64,000 nt of DNA, taken from contig OX327704.1 in NCBI GenBank assembly GCA_946807835.1, forward strand, positions 9,300,001-9,364,000, given 5' to 3'. The position numbers and the translations under genes were made by a program. This DNA is from Ailanthus altissimus. Its lineage: Eukaryota; Streptophyta; Magnoliopsida; Sapindales; Simaroubaceae. Below, one piece after another: positions 1 to 12,500 of this stretch; positions within the stretch are counted from its first letter, which is position 1, and every line of letters starts with the position of its first letter. The notes under the pieces are model-generated. The model made no database searches and was not told the DNA's origin. It saw nothing but the letters and a program-made list of their open reading frames with translations.

Positions 1-870
1 CACCTTAGTAGTAAAGGTGACTTCAATCCCAAGGCAGAAGCAAAAGTAAAAAGGGGTAGGTTCAATGGTAGCAACATTCTCATCACCTAAGGTTAGGTCA
101 TCGGTGCCTTCCTCTCGGACCTGACCAGTAATTGCATCCTCAAGCCATTAGAGGTTAATGTCTATGACTCACTTTGTAAACTCATCCATGACCCCCGAGG
201 TCCATGCCTCATCTTGAGACGCTTGATCTTTGGCACGAGAAATCTCTAATCTTTTGGTCAACTGTTTAACCCTTTTTGTTAGCTGCTCGACTCCTCTCAC
301 CATCTCAGCTTAGTCCTTCTCGGATCTCTCCCCCTCTTTTTAATCTTAGCCTAATCCTTTCTTAGAGTCTCCTTCATGGCCTCGACCTCAAAACCCTTAT
401 CCTTAAAGAGCCTAGTCTGCCTTGTAAGCAATAAAGTCTTACACATAGCCACTGTTACAACCTCAGATGTCTTATTCACCCAAAGTATACTCCATCGCTC
501 CAACTCCAAAAGCCTGCTTTTAGCCTTAGTCCTCTTCGTTTAGCCTTCTCATCTTTCACCTCTAAGGCTTTGTAGTCCTTGACGAATGATTAGGCTTACC
601 TTTTTTGCCTCCTCCAATTCTCCCTTAAGTCTTAAGCACAGAAACCCTTGTTAAGGGCATGAAGGATGTTGTTACGACACTAAAACAAGGCATATATAGC
701 CTAAACATATCATCAAGAATCATGAGCCGAGCAACTAATGTTGAAAAGAGATTAAGAGAAAATGATAAACTTGTATTTGTCGAACTACAAAAGACGAGGT
801 GAAAGGAAATGATTGAGTCCTACTCCGAGATGTCCTAAGCTAACCTTTAAGTGATGTAGTGTTCCCCTTG
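1..870 (-). pseudogene. C-terminal remnant of a Tat-type antisense accessory ORF
   Basis: On the minus strand this stretch reads, across several frames, as charged, Lys/Glu-rich, probably coiled-coil protein. One readable patch holds the segment DQASQDEAWTSGVMDEF, ending near the window edge. Stops and frameshifts are frequent, so it is a decayed coding region. Its position fits the downstream part of the accessory ORF whose N-terminal part lies at 2770-3857 on the same strand, with two LTR-like fragments in between. The strand and domain link are inference from composition and context; no single long frame survives. Confidence 0.4.
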
Positions 871-939
871 CCTTATAAATGGGGTTAATGATGTGAAATA
901 AGTTGCTAAAACATTACAAGATCCATTGAAAATCCATTT

Positions 940-1560
940 GTGATGGAGAACAACAACACAGTAGCACATGTGATATCAAGTCTCAATATTGGTAGTTGTT
1001 AGTAGTTATAAGTTACTATTAATTATTGTAATAAGTGCTAGCATTTCAAGTGCCTAGTTTATTGGTAGTAGTTGGTAGTTAGCAGTTGTAAGTTTTCATT
1101 AATTGTTGTAATAAGTGATAGAATCCCAAGTGCCTAAATTATTGGTAGTAGTTAGTAGTTTTAAGTTGTCATTAGTGTTGTAATAAATACTAGACATCCT
1201 AAGAGGTCTCTATAAATATATGAAAGATGAGGGGAACGAAATCAGAATTGATGATATTAATGTTGAGAGTTTTCTCTTAAGTTCTTCAAAGAACTTTTAT
1301 TAGAACTTATCAAGATTTTATCTTGTGGCATTCTTTTAGACTTATCACTCACACTTCTCATCTATCTTGAGTGTCGCGTCTACTATCTTCTTATACCTCT
1401 GGTTCTTATCTCTTATAGATAATGAGTCAAGGTTCTTATTTTTGTTTAAATAAAAATATAAATTAGAACGATCCTTGGCAAAGGAACTTCATTGAGTGTC
1501 GGGTCTCACTTTTCTTTGTTTGGTTCACATCAGTTAATGCTTGTACTTGACCTACTTGCT
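940..1560 (+). mobile_element. LTR-like fragment (U3-R-U5 character)
   Basis: A tandem-repeated upstream part is followed by a TATA-like CTATAAATATATGAA near 1210. A leader-like, T-rich segment then ends around the words GGGTCTCAC and GGTTCACATC near 1500-1530. This order of tandem enhancer-like units, TATA box and pyrimidine-rich leader is typical of plant gypsy LTRs. I could not find a partner LTR or a target-site duplication, so the limits are approximate. The following stretch 1561-1830 holds nothing I recognise. Confidence 0.35.
988..1205 (+). repeat. Three-unit tandem repeat, 73-80 bp period
   Basis: Units begin at 988, 1061 and 1141, each starting ATTGGTAGT. Each unit continues through a GTAGTT/TAAGTT stretch, then ATTGTAATAAGTG-type and CAAGTGCCTA-type words. 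The third unit is the most diverged and runs directly into the TATA-like motif, so the array sits where the U3 of the LTR-like fragment would be. Confidence 0.75.
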
Positions 1561-1830
1561 GGGAACAAGGTCATCAGACATAAAAAGTGGGGGGGTTCAT
1601 AGTCACTAGCTTACTTACTTCTCCCAGTCAATTTAGACCACCCTAAGAATGGCCTCAATCTAAATATGAGACAATCCCTTATGACGAGATGGCATTCAGC
1701 TCGGGAGAGGTATTTGTATGGGTGATGAGGAACTAATAACGTCTTTGCCCTTGTTAACTCTTGAATGAGTACTTCGAGGCTACTCCCTCACAAGTCTTCA
1801 ATTACCCTTGCTAGAGGCACCCTGGGCAAG

Positions 1831-2420
1831 TGATAGGGATTAATTGATTCTAATATTTTCATCTTCCAAATTTAATATTTGTTTGTAAAAATTAAGATTA
1901 TTTGACTTTTTATGTATTTTTATTATTATTTTTGTAGGTTTGGAGTCAATGGAGTAATTAGGGTTAAAACTCTAATGAAAATAAATCGAAAACATCAAAT
2001 TGCTATCGTGCTTATACAGTGATTTGTTACAGTACCCAGCATCGCAGCGCCCAGAAATAAGCACTACGGTGTCCGAAATAGTGTCTACAGCACCGCAGCG
2101 CCGTTGTGCTAGAACAGTAACAAAGAATAGTAGCGTATGAACAGTATTTTTGCTACAATTACTCGTGAACAATAATCTAAATCTAACTTCTATTTGATGT
2201 TTAACCATAATCTAAATTTATAAACTTATAAATAGAAGGCCAAAAACCCTAATTAAGGGGGAAAGAAAGAAAAAAGAAAAGAGGCAAAAACTTAGAGAGA
2301 GAATTCACAATCATAAAATTAAATATCAAAGTCAAAGATTAAAAAACTAAGATCAAGATTTAAGCTTCAAGATAAAGAAAAGCAAGAAGCACATCAAAAA
2401 GGTTACGTCCTAATTAATGT
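1831..2420 (+). mobile_element. Athila-like LTR fragment, truncated
   Basis: The segment starts GATAGGGATTAATTG and passes a TTTGTAGG-type step near 1930. It then enters a stretch with CAGCGCC / CGCAGCGCCG words (2040-2110), the kind of GC-rich island seen in Athila LTRs. A promoter-like TTATAAATAGAAGGCC follows near 2227 and then AAACCCTAA. It resembles the fuller Athila-like LTR at 56800-58192 in architecture. Only the U3/R part is visible; the U5 end and a TSD were not found. The plus orientation is taken from the TATA box. Confidence 0.4.
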
Positions 2421-2769
2421 TTCTACCACTGCCCTTAGTGTATATCTACCTTTTCCCATTTCTTACCCCATCAAAAAGTCGACAACACCGCTTGTACTCT
2501 GAGGTTACATCCTCTATCCCGTTTAACCCTGGTAAGACCTCTTCCTAATACAGTTATCTTTTTTACATTGCATTTCTTCAAGTACAATATCAAGCAATAG
2601 GTCATACTAAAAAAAGGCTTCAATAAGGTTACTAAGTTCCTTGGTAAAGTAACAATAAGATTCGAAACCCAAAGAGACAACGCGGATAGAAGGTCATTCC
2701 AACTTGCAGTGTATTACCGTGCGGCTTTGACTCTCGTCTAGTCTGAGTCAAAGATCTTGGTCCCATGGA
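2421..2769. other. No gene recognised; probable accessory-ORF remnant
   Basis: This stretch lies between the Athila-like fragment and the recognisable accessory-ORF piece. A 69-residue minus-strand frame (2471-2680) runs through it, but I see no family motif in it. It may be decayed downstream sequence of the same accessory ORF. Confidence 0.2.
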
Positions 2770-3857
2770 CTATGTAACTATAAAATAAAGATTTTTAAGT
2801 AATAATTTTTCAATGAAAACAAAGAAAAAGTAACATAAAAAAAGAGGACAATCTGCATCTGATGTGAACTTAGTGGGAACGAACCAAGTTCCTAACATAG
2901 GTCTTGATTCTTTTTTGCCCCACTCCTCTCTAGCAAAGAACCACTGCGACTTCCATCCATTGTTATTAGAGGGTAACCACCTAACAAGGCTTAGACCTCT
3001 ATAAGAGGTCAAGTAGTAAAAGATATAATTCTTAAATGAGGTTAGCCTTCAGTCAATATAGATATTGCAACTCCTAAAAGGCAAACTTGGCTTGACCAAC
3101 CTTAGCCCATAAGACGTAAAGCCCCGATATGACCAACCTTATCCCATAAGACGTAAAGCCCCGATTGGGAAAAGATGATTTCTAATTGGGCTTGAATTCC
3201 TTGAGGGTCTTATCGAGGCTTTACGTCTAATGGGTTAAGGTTGGTTAAATAATTAATTCCCATCTAAGCAAACATTCTAACATAGTATGGCTACATTGAT
3301 AACCATAGACCTAAATCAAATAAGTCAAGGTAAAAGGTCACCTCCTTAAGTTTAGGTTGACTAAGAAAATCATCAACAAGAGAGACCCTCAAATTTACCA
3401 ATGAGAGAATATTAAATTGCGCCCTCAAGTGCTCTAAATCCTTGTCAGTCACAATAGACTCCCAGTAAATGTAATCTAGATCGAAGTTGTCTATCTTCTT
3501 ACCGCTTGCGTCCTTCTCCTTATCCTTATCCTCGAAGATATCTTCTTCACCCTCGACGTCCTTTTCTTCACTCTCGATGGTCTCTAAGTCCATAGACTCG
3601 CCCACCTTAATAAGGGTATTCTCTTCCCCCTCATCTCTTACCTTGGCCACAACGGCCTCAGGTTCTACTCCTTAGACGGACCCTAAGGTTTCTCTCCAAA
3701 AAGTTGAATCTCCCATAAACCTGCTAGTCCAGCTATTCTTTTTAATCAATGAGGCCTCTTCCCCCTTCTCTTCCTCTACATCACTAAGGTCTAGCCTGAC
3801 ATTTATAATAATATGGTTCTCTACATAATGGGATCCTATTTGATTATAAGATGACAT
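2770..3857 (-). pseudogene. N-terminal half of a Tat-type antisense accessory ORF (putative gypsy-type transposon domain)
   Basis: From an ATG at 3857 the minus strand gives an acidic N-terminus. It is followed (3291-3650) by WESIVTDKDLEHLRAQFNIL, then a short run to LFDLGLWLSM. The pattern 'T(E/D)(E/K)DLE-LR--(Y/F)-I ... LY---F--GLRLPL' is that of the plant 'putative gypsy type transposon' family (PF04195). A second piece (2770-3012) contains LPSNNNGWKSQWFFAREEW and WFVPTKF, the later conserved block of the same family. The two pieces are separated by stops and an inverted repeat (3092-3248). In Tat-lineage elements, extra ORFs antisense to pol near the 3' LTR are known. Here the LTR-like sequence lies just beyond the start (4480-5450), which fits a plus-strand element. 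Broken, not expected to be functional. Confidence 0.6.
3092..3248. repeat. Direct plus inverted repeat (foldback) within the accessory ORF
   Basis: The word GACCAACCTTANCCCATAAG followed by ACGTAAAGCCCCGAT occurs twice in direct orientation (about 3092-3125 and 3130-3165). It occurs once inverted as ATCGAGGCTTTACGTCTAAT plus GGGTTAAGGTTGGTT (3213-3247). The copies are almost perfect over about 35 bp, so the segment could fold into a hairpin with either upstream copy. It sits exactly where the accessory-ORF reading is interrupted, suggesting a small insertion. Confidence 0.75.
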
Positions 3858-4300
3858 TTTAAGGTTAAAAAGACTAAGTACAATTTAAACAAGGTCAGAT
3901 ATCCTAATCTAAGAATAGTCAACAATCATCAACAAATTTCGGGAAAATTTTAAACACAATACATAATCAAAAGTTACACTATTCCAAGCCAAAAAATGAA
4001 CCACAATACTAAAAGCATGAAAGTGATTTAAGAAACCAATGTATAATCCAACAATATTATAGAGGGAGTTTGGCAAAAATAAAGTATTTTTGTAGAAAAA
4101 TGTAGTCGAGGGGAAGAACTCACTATAGATTACTGAAAAGTAGATAAAGACAAATGAACATTTATTGAAATCGGTGGTTAGAATATAAGAACAATTGCTA
4201 CAGTGAATCTAAGTGCTTTTTCTCTCAAGAAAGTAAATTGACTCTTTCTTCTTCAAATGGCAGAAATAAGAAAAAGTGCTAAAATAGCCCAAGAATCCTG

Positions 4301-4310
4301 CATTTATAGT
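4301..4310 (-). promoter_or_regulatory. TATA-like box upstream of the antisense accessory ORF
   Basis: On the minus strand ACTATAAATG lies about 450 nt upstream of the accessory-ORF ATG at 3857. It is followed by a pyrimidine-rich leader with few long frames. It could be the promoter that drives the antisense ORF independently of the element's LTR. The stretch 3858-4480 is otherwise non-coding leader-like sequence. Confidence 0.3.
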
Positions 4311-4479
4311 AAGATTCAGGAGTCAGTCTAAGTTGTTAAAATAGTTGAGCAGTCCAAATGGTTTCGCACCCAGAAACGTCTCTTCAACTGACCAACGTAA
4401 CTGTTGAGGCCTTAACGACTGTTGGATTAAGATTTAAGGGTTGTAAAGGTGCCACATCTCCCACAATTACTAATATTAA

Positions 4480-5450
4480 CTCTTCGGGTTTTGATAAGCG
4501 TAATAATTAAAAACGTGTGATTTTCGAAGAGGCAACTACATTTAATGTTGTAACATTTTGAAATTCAAAATTAGAATAGTAAATGGCTCCAATTTATCAA
4601 ATATCTGAGGACTCTACTCAAATGAAACCGAACTCACCTTGCTCGAACAATGAAGTTGAGGACGAATCTCCAAACCGAGAACTACTATAAAGTTTTCAGT
4701 ATCGATAAGTCAATACTAAAAACTAAAGGATTCTTATCTTCCCTGGGATTTTGTCCCAAGCCCAATCCCCTAGAAGGCTCAATGCGGCCCGCGAACTTTG
4801 AGCCCAGATATCTTAGGAACTCCTCGCTTGAGGCCCACGGCCAAGCCCATTATGCAAACACCCTAGACTCCGACCCATCACCAAGGGAAATCACTATTAG
4901 TGAACAAGGAAATTACCTCGGGCTTATTTATAGTCCTCAGTCCTAAAATCTCAACACCAATAAGCACTCGTCGGTAAAAATCATTGGTCAAGTTGACCAT
5001 ATAAGGCTTTTTTTAAGGTCGTCCACATAAGCCCTCATTAAGGATTGAAGAGTCACCATCACCCTTAAGGATCTTAAAGTCAGATCTTTAACTAGTCCAA
5101 TCCTATAATCATGGGATCAGCCAATCAGCTATATTCTTGAGAATCTTGAAGACTAGTGATCTTCGACACAAATTGAATTTTAACAAGTTTTCCCTAATTC
5201 TAATAGGATTCTACAACACACGCCTATAAAGAGCTAAAAAAATTGTTCTTTTTCCATCATCTTGATTTTTCTCTACTTTTAATTCTGTTTTTAGATTTTT
5301 TTCTCTTTAGTTAAAATAGCACTTTTCCTAACCCAATAAAACCCCCAAAACCCCTTCTTAAATTTTCTCTTGCCTTCCTTATATTTTTCTAGGACCTTGT
5401 TAACTTAGGCATCAGGAAGTCATCGCCCAAAAAAAATCTAACGTACCCTA
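4480..5450 (+). mobile_element. Probable 3' LTR of a Tat-like gypsy element (plus strand)
   Basis: The sequence has the feel of a plant gypsy LTR. A GC-richer U3 (4640-4960) is followed by repeated AAGGNT / CTTAAGGATCTT words and a TATA motif CGCCTATAAAGAGC near 5220. A T-rich leader then leads to a U5-like end, GTTAACTTAGGCATCAGGAA, near 5400. That U5 wording resembles the end of Tat-type LTRs. No second copy is present in the window, because the left part of the element lies outside it. Edges are approximate, and a TSD cannot be tested. Confidence 0.45.
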
Positions 5451-6560
5451 ATATTGTTTATGGTAGCAAGAAACTTGTGTAGCCTTATGTATGTTCAAAG
5501 TAGTCAATCTAACCCAATCTTGAGACAGCTCACCAAAAAATCTTGCAATTGTTTCCAAAGAAACATAAATTCAACTCGATAGCCAGAACAGCTCAAAATT
5601 CAATTTCATATATTATGTTACAACTCGTGTTCATGACTATTTTGTTGCAAGTAATACTACTCATCTCAAAATCTTCTTTTAGTTTCGAGCTATGTAACAA
5701 ATGTTATGGCATCACTATTCACGTAATCGATTCGTTATAAACTAATTACATGGTCTCAACCGTTGCATGACGAACACAACTTTAAGTGGATAGTGTTACT
5801 CAAGTACCATTTTATATTGCAGATATAAATTTTCATATTATAACTCTCTTAATACAAGTGAAACGTTCCAAAATTGTTCTCCTGCCAATGTAATGCCACT
5901 ATCCAATTAGTGTTGATGCCAAGAAATGTCATTTCTCTGCAAGTCCAAGTGCAACAACCTCTTTTTAACTGCTATCTCTATTCTCTAATCTGGTGCCAGT
6001 GGTAGCTCTTCTTTCTTAAAGAAACTCCAAAAATTTAAATTCAATGTCTGATATTGTTGACACAAACGAGGTAAGTGTGGAAAATCATAGAATATTCAAT
6101 AAATGTTAGAATTACATAGTAATATTTAGCAACAAGCAAATAGAGTTGTTGTGGTTCAAAGCAGATAAGAAAATTATTGACAGAACTATGTACAAAGATT
6201 GAAGATTAATAAGGTTGACGATTGCAACCAAAATAATATTGGGTGCATTCATGTCAGGTCAGTACAAGTTAGGTTTTTTTCATGACAGATTAATCCATCT
6301 GAAGTAAGCCGGTGCAATCAGGGCTAGCTTTATGCTTGAAAATGCCTTAAAACTTTGTTGAAACTTAATTGCTTGAGAACACACCCAAGTATCTCTCATC
6401 GTCTTTGCTTGGTTCATCCAACAAATTTGGTTGATCAAACAAAAGCTTTTTTCATGCCAACACTCGAACACCTCTCCCCCTTGCTTCTTTCTCCCTAACC
6501 GGGAACCTTTAGTCTTGTGAAGGACAAAAACAATTCATGTACCCTTCACTCAAAAATCAT
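5451..6560. other. Intergenic and 3' flank of the J-protein gene
   Basis: There is no coding region that I can support. The part nearest 6560 must hold the 3' UTR and poly(A) site of the minus-strand J-protein gene. On the minus strand an AATAA-type word is present near 6175, but no single poly(A) signal stands out. Confidence 0.5.
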
Positions 6561-9500
6561 TTACGTCGATGATCTTCGCCATTGTTTCTTCCCTTTCTTC
6601 TGATGCAACTTGAATGGACTCCAGCTCTTTCTGCGTTTGGACGTTTCACAAAAGAGGCCAGAGGCTAAAGCCTGCTGAAGCCACAGCTCAAATTCTTCCT
6701 CATCATCATCCATCATCTGAGCATCCAAGTCCCAAGGGAATCTGCTTGAATAGGACCGCTGTGTCTTCTCCAAACCCACCATGTTCACATGAAAGCTTGG
6801 TCGATGTGTGTTTGGCCTACATGCCATGCCCTGTAGAAATAATTTTAGTGTATGAGATACAACAGGTTAAATTAAATTTAAATATGTTTTTCATTTAACA
6901 ATCCTCTTCCGTCCATGATACAGTTCAAGCCACCAACACCGCATTATGATGCAAGGATTAACAGCAGCATTATCAACTGCCGACTGTGTTCAAAGCATAT
7001 GTCCATTCATGTTCCATTGGCTACAACACTGCACAATATGCAGTACAATACCATGGGACAGTACCAACAAAGCCTGGTGTGGCAAGATTTGTCATTTCCA
7101 ATAGCTTTCTCATATTCTACTATTTTTTTTCCCTTCTAGCTAAAAGAGAATTTAGTAAGAAAACCAGTAAATGCTATTTATAAAACCAATATCTGCTGGC
7201 AAATAATATCATTATAAATGAAACCCTCGGGGGATTACCACTCCCTTTCTTCTTTTACTTTTTTTCTTTCAAGTTCTGTAATGCTTGAACAAAAGACCTT
7301 ATTTAATCTCATGCAGCCCTTCAACTCTTACAATGAATTCTCTTGGGCTTCAGAGACTGCCACTCCCAAAAGACCTATCTCAATCCCACTCAGCCTTTCA
7401 ACTCTCAGATTGAATTCAAAAGGCTTCAGTGACTGCAAGTCCGTCAAGTCAAAACATACAAAATTGGATAATAAAATGCTAGTTTTGTGCAAGGATCCCT
7501 ATTTGTTAACAGACTTGACAGGAAGCATCATCCCTAACCAATCATCACGGGATCTAAATATAATAGGTAATACTTGATTACCTTAGGAAGTGATAGCCCA
7601 GGCAAATCACAAGATTATGCCTTATATTTTATACATAGAGCAATAGATCCCTTGTCATGAAAGCATGTGAACATATAATCATCCATGCTTCTCTTTCCTT
7701 CCTACAGAAAAATGCTGGTGTGGAGCGAAAGTTCTATTTTTGGCTCTCATCTAATAGCTCAAACTTTTGGGTCAAGTGGTAAGTTAACATGATAATAGAG
7801 CCAATTTGACCGGGTGGTCTTTCACTTGAATCTGCTCATGGTTAATTTATTGAATAGATAAGGGTGTTAATGATTATTTTTAAGTTTGGTAGTGGTTGTG
7901 TTTGGTTCACGTACAAGTGGACGTGAATAAGAGTTGCTGAGCTTGAATACTACTATTCAGCCTGTACCTAATAGCTTAAGTTTTTGGATCAGGCAGAAAC
8001 TTAAACACCATTAAAGCATAAGTTACATCAGAAAACAACAAAAAAGGAAAAATAGAGAATTAAAATCGATTTTTTAATTTGATGATAACCAGAGTTCACC
8101 AACGTGATTATACTAGCTATCTTTTTAATTCAACCAAATTAGATTCAAATTCCTACCGTCTCCATGACATTGTTGTTTTTCCATTTTTTCCTCTTCTTCT
8201 CTTGGAAATCGAAAAGAAAAACAAGGTTATTACACACATTAAAAGAAACAACTGACCTGGCAAATAGCCCATTCCGACACATCAAAGATTTTGTTTTCAG
8301 CACAAACAAAAGCTCGCGGTATTTCAACCTAAAATTCAAGAAAACAAATTGATAAGCATGTTGATAATACAAACCAATCACATGAACTGAAAAAAGAAAT
8401 TTACAAAATAACTCATAGTAATTACATTTAGAAAGAAGGCATTTAAATAGTATACCGAGACTAAAATGATAATAGCATAATTGACATAAAGAAAGAAGAA
8501 AATGTGAAGCAGAACCACTACAACCATCGGAAGCTAATTCCAGCACAGGTGCAATGCTGACGTGGATAGCTAATTTAATCAAGAGTCGCTAAGTTGTTAT
8601 ATAGTTACAGAGTTTGTTATATAGTTAGCGTATTTTCAACTTCTGTGTAACTGATTCTGTCCTCTAGTGTCAGAGCAAGTATATAAGCTCCTTTGTATTA
8701 AAGTTCAGACGATCGTGTAACTAAATACAAGTTTCCATTCAATTAGTCTCATCTTTTTCATTTTCTGTTTGGCTTGCTTACCATCACTTTCCTGGGAAAA
8801 ATATCACAAACACAGAAACACAAAATCTCACTTGGTATAAGAGCTAGAATGACTAACTTTGTTAATTCAGAACACGATCGTGCTGCCACTCTTAATTCTC
8901 AGATGAATCACATGTCGATCAGTCAAAGCAGCAACTTCACCTTTACAAATCCAGTTAAGCTGGATAGCAACAATTTCTTACTATGGAAGTCGCAGATTCT
9001 TGCCTCAGCAAGAGGTAATGACTTAGAGGAACTTCTTACTGGTGAAAGAGTGTCCAAGTCGTTTTCTTGCATCTCGAAGCTCAGATTCAGAAGCTGGTGC
9101 ACCTGTGAATCCACTCTATCATCTGTGGAGAAAACAAGACTCTATACTGCTGAACTGGCTTTTTTCCACCATGACTGAGTCAGTTCTTAGCTCGATTGTT
9201 CAATACAAAACCTCTAATGAGGTCTGGAAACATCTTGAAAAGATGTTTGGAAGCCAGTCCTTGGCTAGACTCATTCAACTGAGGTGACAACTACAAACAA
9301 TAGGAAAGGGAAATTTGTCTATGAATGAGTATGTTTTGAAGGTAAAGAGTTTGGCTGACAGTTTGGCCATGGCTGGTAAATCAATACCAGATCAAGACCT
9401 GATCTCTTATCTTCTTGCTGGACTAGGATCTGATTATGATCCTGTGGCTTTGCTACTCTCAATCAAAAGTGATGAACTATCCTTCGCAGAAGTCTATGCT

Positions 9501-12500
9501 ATTCTTCTGAATCAAGAAGGCAAACTGGAGATGTCCAACTCAAACTTGACAGCCAATGGTGGACTGTCAACTAATGTTGCAAACAAGCAGAGATACAAAG
9601 GAAATTATGAGAACAAAGGGAAGTTCAATGGTAGTTTTGGAAGACAAGGCAATTTTGGAAGACAAGGCAATTTTGGAGGACAAGGCAACACCAAAGGGAG
9701 AGGCAGAGGTAAACCAAACCTTTACAATCATAGCAAGTCAAAAATCGTGTGCCAGATTTGTTTCAAGCAAGGACATGGGGCTCTGAAATGCTGGAACAGG
9801 TTCAATGAGGAATTTGAGCCACCTATTCCATAAGCACAAACACAGAACAACAATCAAGGACAAGCAGCAGCATATGTGACAGCATCTGGTACTGAGGCTA
9901 TTAATGAAGATCTTGGATGGTACATGGACAGTGGTGCTACTAACCATGTCATCAATAACAGTGGAAATATGGCAACAAAGTCAGAATACAGAGGTAATGA
10001 TTTTATCACTGTTGGAAATGGCAATGGTCTTAAAATTTTAGGTATTGGCACATGCATATTGCAAACTTTAACCTTACATAAACTTGAACTGAAACAAGTA
10101 TTATTTGTACCTGGCATGACAAAGAATTTAATTAGCATCTCTAAGCTTGCTGCTGACCATAACCTTGTCATTGAATTTAATAAGCACTTGTGTTTTGTTA
10201 AGGATGTGAAGGAGAATGTTCTTCTTCAAGGAATTGCTAAAGGTGGACTCTATCAATTGATCACTCCTAAATCAGCTGGAAAACACACAGCACAAAGCCC
10301 TACTTCATTTGTCAAATCAAAACACAGCCTCCTTTCTGATTTCATTCCCAAAGTTTCTCTGTTTGTTGATTGTATGATAAATAATTCAGTCTCATAGACC
10401 TGATGTTATCAGCACTTCCATTCCTATAGATAAAAGGACTACTAAGTTCATTGATGTGTTGCATAAAAGGTTTGGTCATCCAAACCAAGAAACCTTGAAA
10501 TGTATACTTGCAAATTGTAATATGCATGCTTCAATGAATAAAGTTCATCCAAAATCTGTTTGTTCATTCTGTCAATATGGCAAAAGTCACAAATTACACT
10601 TCAATATGTCTCAAACAAAAACTTCACAACCTTTATGCAGATGTCTAGGGTCCTGCTAGTACAGTATCTGGTGATGATTACAGACACTACTTATGCCTTG
10701 TAGATGACTACACTAGGTTTACTTGGGTATTCCCATTGCAGCAAAAGTCACAGGTCTTAAACCACTTCAAAACCTTTCAGTTGCATATAGAGAGATTACT
10801 AGATAGAAAAATAAAAGTATTGCAGTCAGATCATGGGGGAGAGTTCAGAAGTTTGAGTAATTTTTTAGCTGAGAAAGGGATAATACACAGGTTTTCTTGT
10901 CCATATACACACCACCAAAATGGGAGAGTAGAAAGAAAGCATAAACATATTGCAGAAACTGGTCTTACTCTCTTGTCTCACAGTGGCATGCCATTGGAAT
11001 ACTGGTGGTATGCTTTTAATACAGCCACCTTCTTGATAAACAGACTACCGTCGAGTACTTGAAAACAGAACACCCTTTGAACTTCTATTTAACAGAAAAC
11101 CTGATTACTCCTTGAAAGTGTTTGGATGCACTTGTTATCCACACTTAAGACATCTAAACAAGCACAAGCTAGATTTTCATACTGAAAAGTGCACTTTTAT
11201 GGGATATAGTGGTCAACACAAAGGCTATCAGTGTATGACTTCAAAAGGAAAGTTTTATGTGGCAAGACATGTTATCTTTGATGAATCTGAATTTCCTTTT
11301 CTGTCTGATAAGTCCTTTGTTGATTCAACTGTCAAACTATCTGAAAACACTCACAATTGTCACTGCAACTCTCAATCAATCCTGTTTCCCTATGATTTCA
11401 GTATAACCTGTTTTCCAAGTACAGATATTAGTTCACATGCAGCAATTCCAGATCCTTTAGAACAAACACACAGTGATGCAAACACAAACAATTCCTTTTC
11501 ACCACCAAGTCAGACTCAAATCAACTGTAAACAATCTCCAAACACACACAAATTCTGAACCCAGCATGACAGAACCTGATACAGAAGCTATTCTACAAAA
11601 TGCTACACCAGTTCCTGATCAAACACTTAACCATCATCCTATGATTACTAGATCAAAGGCAGGTATCTACAAACCAAAAATCTTACTCAATCAAGTTGAA
11701 GGAAATCCAGAGCATACACCAGAAATAGTATCAGAAGCTTTAAAGCTATCTCAATGGAGACATGCAATGAATGATGAGTTCCAAGCTCTCATAAGAAATA
11801 AGACTTGGAAGCTGATACCTCCTGATCCTAATTACAAGGTTGTCAGGAATAAATAGGTGTTTAAAGTGAAAAAGAATCCTGATGGCAGTGTGGTAAGATA
11901 TAAAACTAGGCTTGTAGCCAAAGGCTTTGATCAGACACCAGGCATAGACTACACAGAAACCTTTAGTCCTGTGGTAAAAGCCAGCACAGTAAGAGTAATC
12001 TTAAGCTTGGCTGTAACCAAAGGGTGGAAATTAAGACAAGTAGATGTCAATAATGCATTTCTTAATGGGGATTTGCTTGAAACTGTGTATATGGAGCAAC
12101 CTGAAGGGTTCATAGCCAAAGGAAAAGAAAGACATGTGTGCAAGCTGCAAAAGGCATTATATGGTCTAAAACAAGCCCCAAGGGCTTGGTATGATAAACG
12201 GAGATCAGCACTAGTCAGATTGGGATTCACTAATGCAAAATCAGACATATCAGTCTTTGTTAAGCAGCATAATTCAGGAATTACAATAGTGTTGGTGTAT
12301 GTTGATGATATAATAGCAACAGGTGATGATGAAATTGAAATACAGAATGTAATTGATCAACTTCATAAAGACTTTGCTCTAAAGGAGTTAGGGGAACTGA
12401 ATTACTTCTTAGGGGTTGAAGTAACCAAACTTGGTGAATCTTTACACCTTTCCCAGACCAAGTATATAGCTGATCTCTTGAAGAAAACTAATATGGCTAG

